A stretch of 64,000 nt of DNA from Pseudoips prasinana (lineage: Eukaryota > Arthropoda > Insecta > Lepidoptera > Nolidae), in the NCBI GenBank assembly GCA_951640165.1, contig OX621256.1, forward strand, positions 8,742,001 through 8,806,000. Direction: 5' to 3'. Shown piece by piece: positions 63,796 through 64,000 of the stretch. The notes beneath the pieces are model-generated. The model worked only from the letters and a program-made list of their open reading frames with translations. It searched no databases and was not told where the DNA came from. Position 1 is the stretch's first letter. Each line of letters opens with the position of its first letter. A program made the position numbers and the translations under genes.

Positions 63796-64000
63796 ACTTT
63801 ATTGTGTATATTTATCTTTAGAAAATTGATACATGGTGATACATTATGTGCCGTTCCCATAATTGCCGCCTTCTGTATTCGAACTTGACCCAGCGATCTA
63901 GCGAGAGCCTCTTAAGATGTTGGTCGAGGCTCGTTGTTATGAGACCGTTTACGAAGACGACTATCGGGACAATTATTGTTGAGTTCACATCCACAGGGCG

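Overview
This 64 kb window is animal nuclear DNA, most likely from a moth or butterfly. It is AT-rich and full of decayed mobile elements. There is no operon-like gene order, no bacterial gene and no exon that I can assign with confidence to a host gene. The lepidopteran guess rests on familiar interspersed repeats: short Helitrons ending in a CGCGGG...CGCGGGGCACAGCTAG-type hairpin, tRNA-derived SINEs, RTE-like LINE tails encoding WAGHI and LEWRPR motifs followed by (ATG)n, and the GGCCAAGTGCGAGTCGG repeat. I cannot name the species.

Layout. 1-4.7 kb: unique or decayed sequence, an AC microsatellite and a SINE. 4.8-6.4 kb: a Helitron with both ends and a helicase remnant. 6.9-10.9 kb: LINE, SINE, MITE and Helitron fragments. 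10.99-13.35 kb: a 2.37 kb DNA transposon (copy 1) inside a LINE 3' UTR. 13.5-18 kb: a LINE with two open ORFs on the minus strand, the best-preserved coding unit here. 18.4-19.4 kb: an RNase H plus CCHC fragment of another LINE. 20-25.4 kb: RTE-like and other LINE pieces, four MITEs, one SINE and one Helitron. 25.4-27.9 kb: the longest stretch without a recognised repeat. 27.9-34 kb: nested SINE/Helitron, RTE pieces, a 400-bp tandem array and a further Helitron. 35.6-41.3 kb: LINE fragments, a Helitron, copy 2 of the DNA transposon in inverted orientation, and a full SINE. 42-49 kb: LINE copies with 5' inversions and several MITEs. 49-51.3 kb: mostly unrecognised. 51.4-55.9 kb: nested MITE/RTE, tandem Helitrons, SINEs. 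56-59.1 kb: a higher-order tandem repeat followed by a chimeric Helitron. 59.2-64 kb: a tandem duplication split by a hAT-type MITE, and SINEs.

How the parts relate. Almost everything is a transposon layer inserted into an older one, so insertion order can be read from split copies and target-site duplications. Examples are RTE in MITE at 52.0 kb, Helitron in SINE at 28.2 kb, MITE in LINE at 24.8 and 43.8 kb, and hAT MITE in a tandem duplication at 59.8 kb.

The best candidate for something undescribed is the pair of 2.37 kb DNA transposons at 10,987-13,352 and 38,472-40,838. They have 15-bp inverted ends, 2-bp target duplications (TA and TT) and two convergent coding segments whose family I could not settle. 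All family names come from motif recognition by eye; no database search was run.
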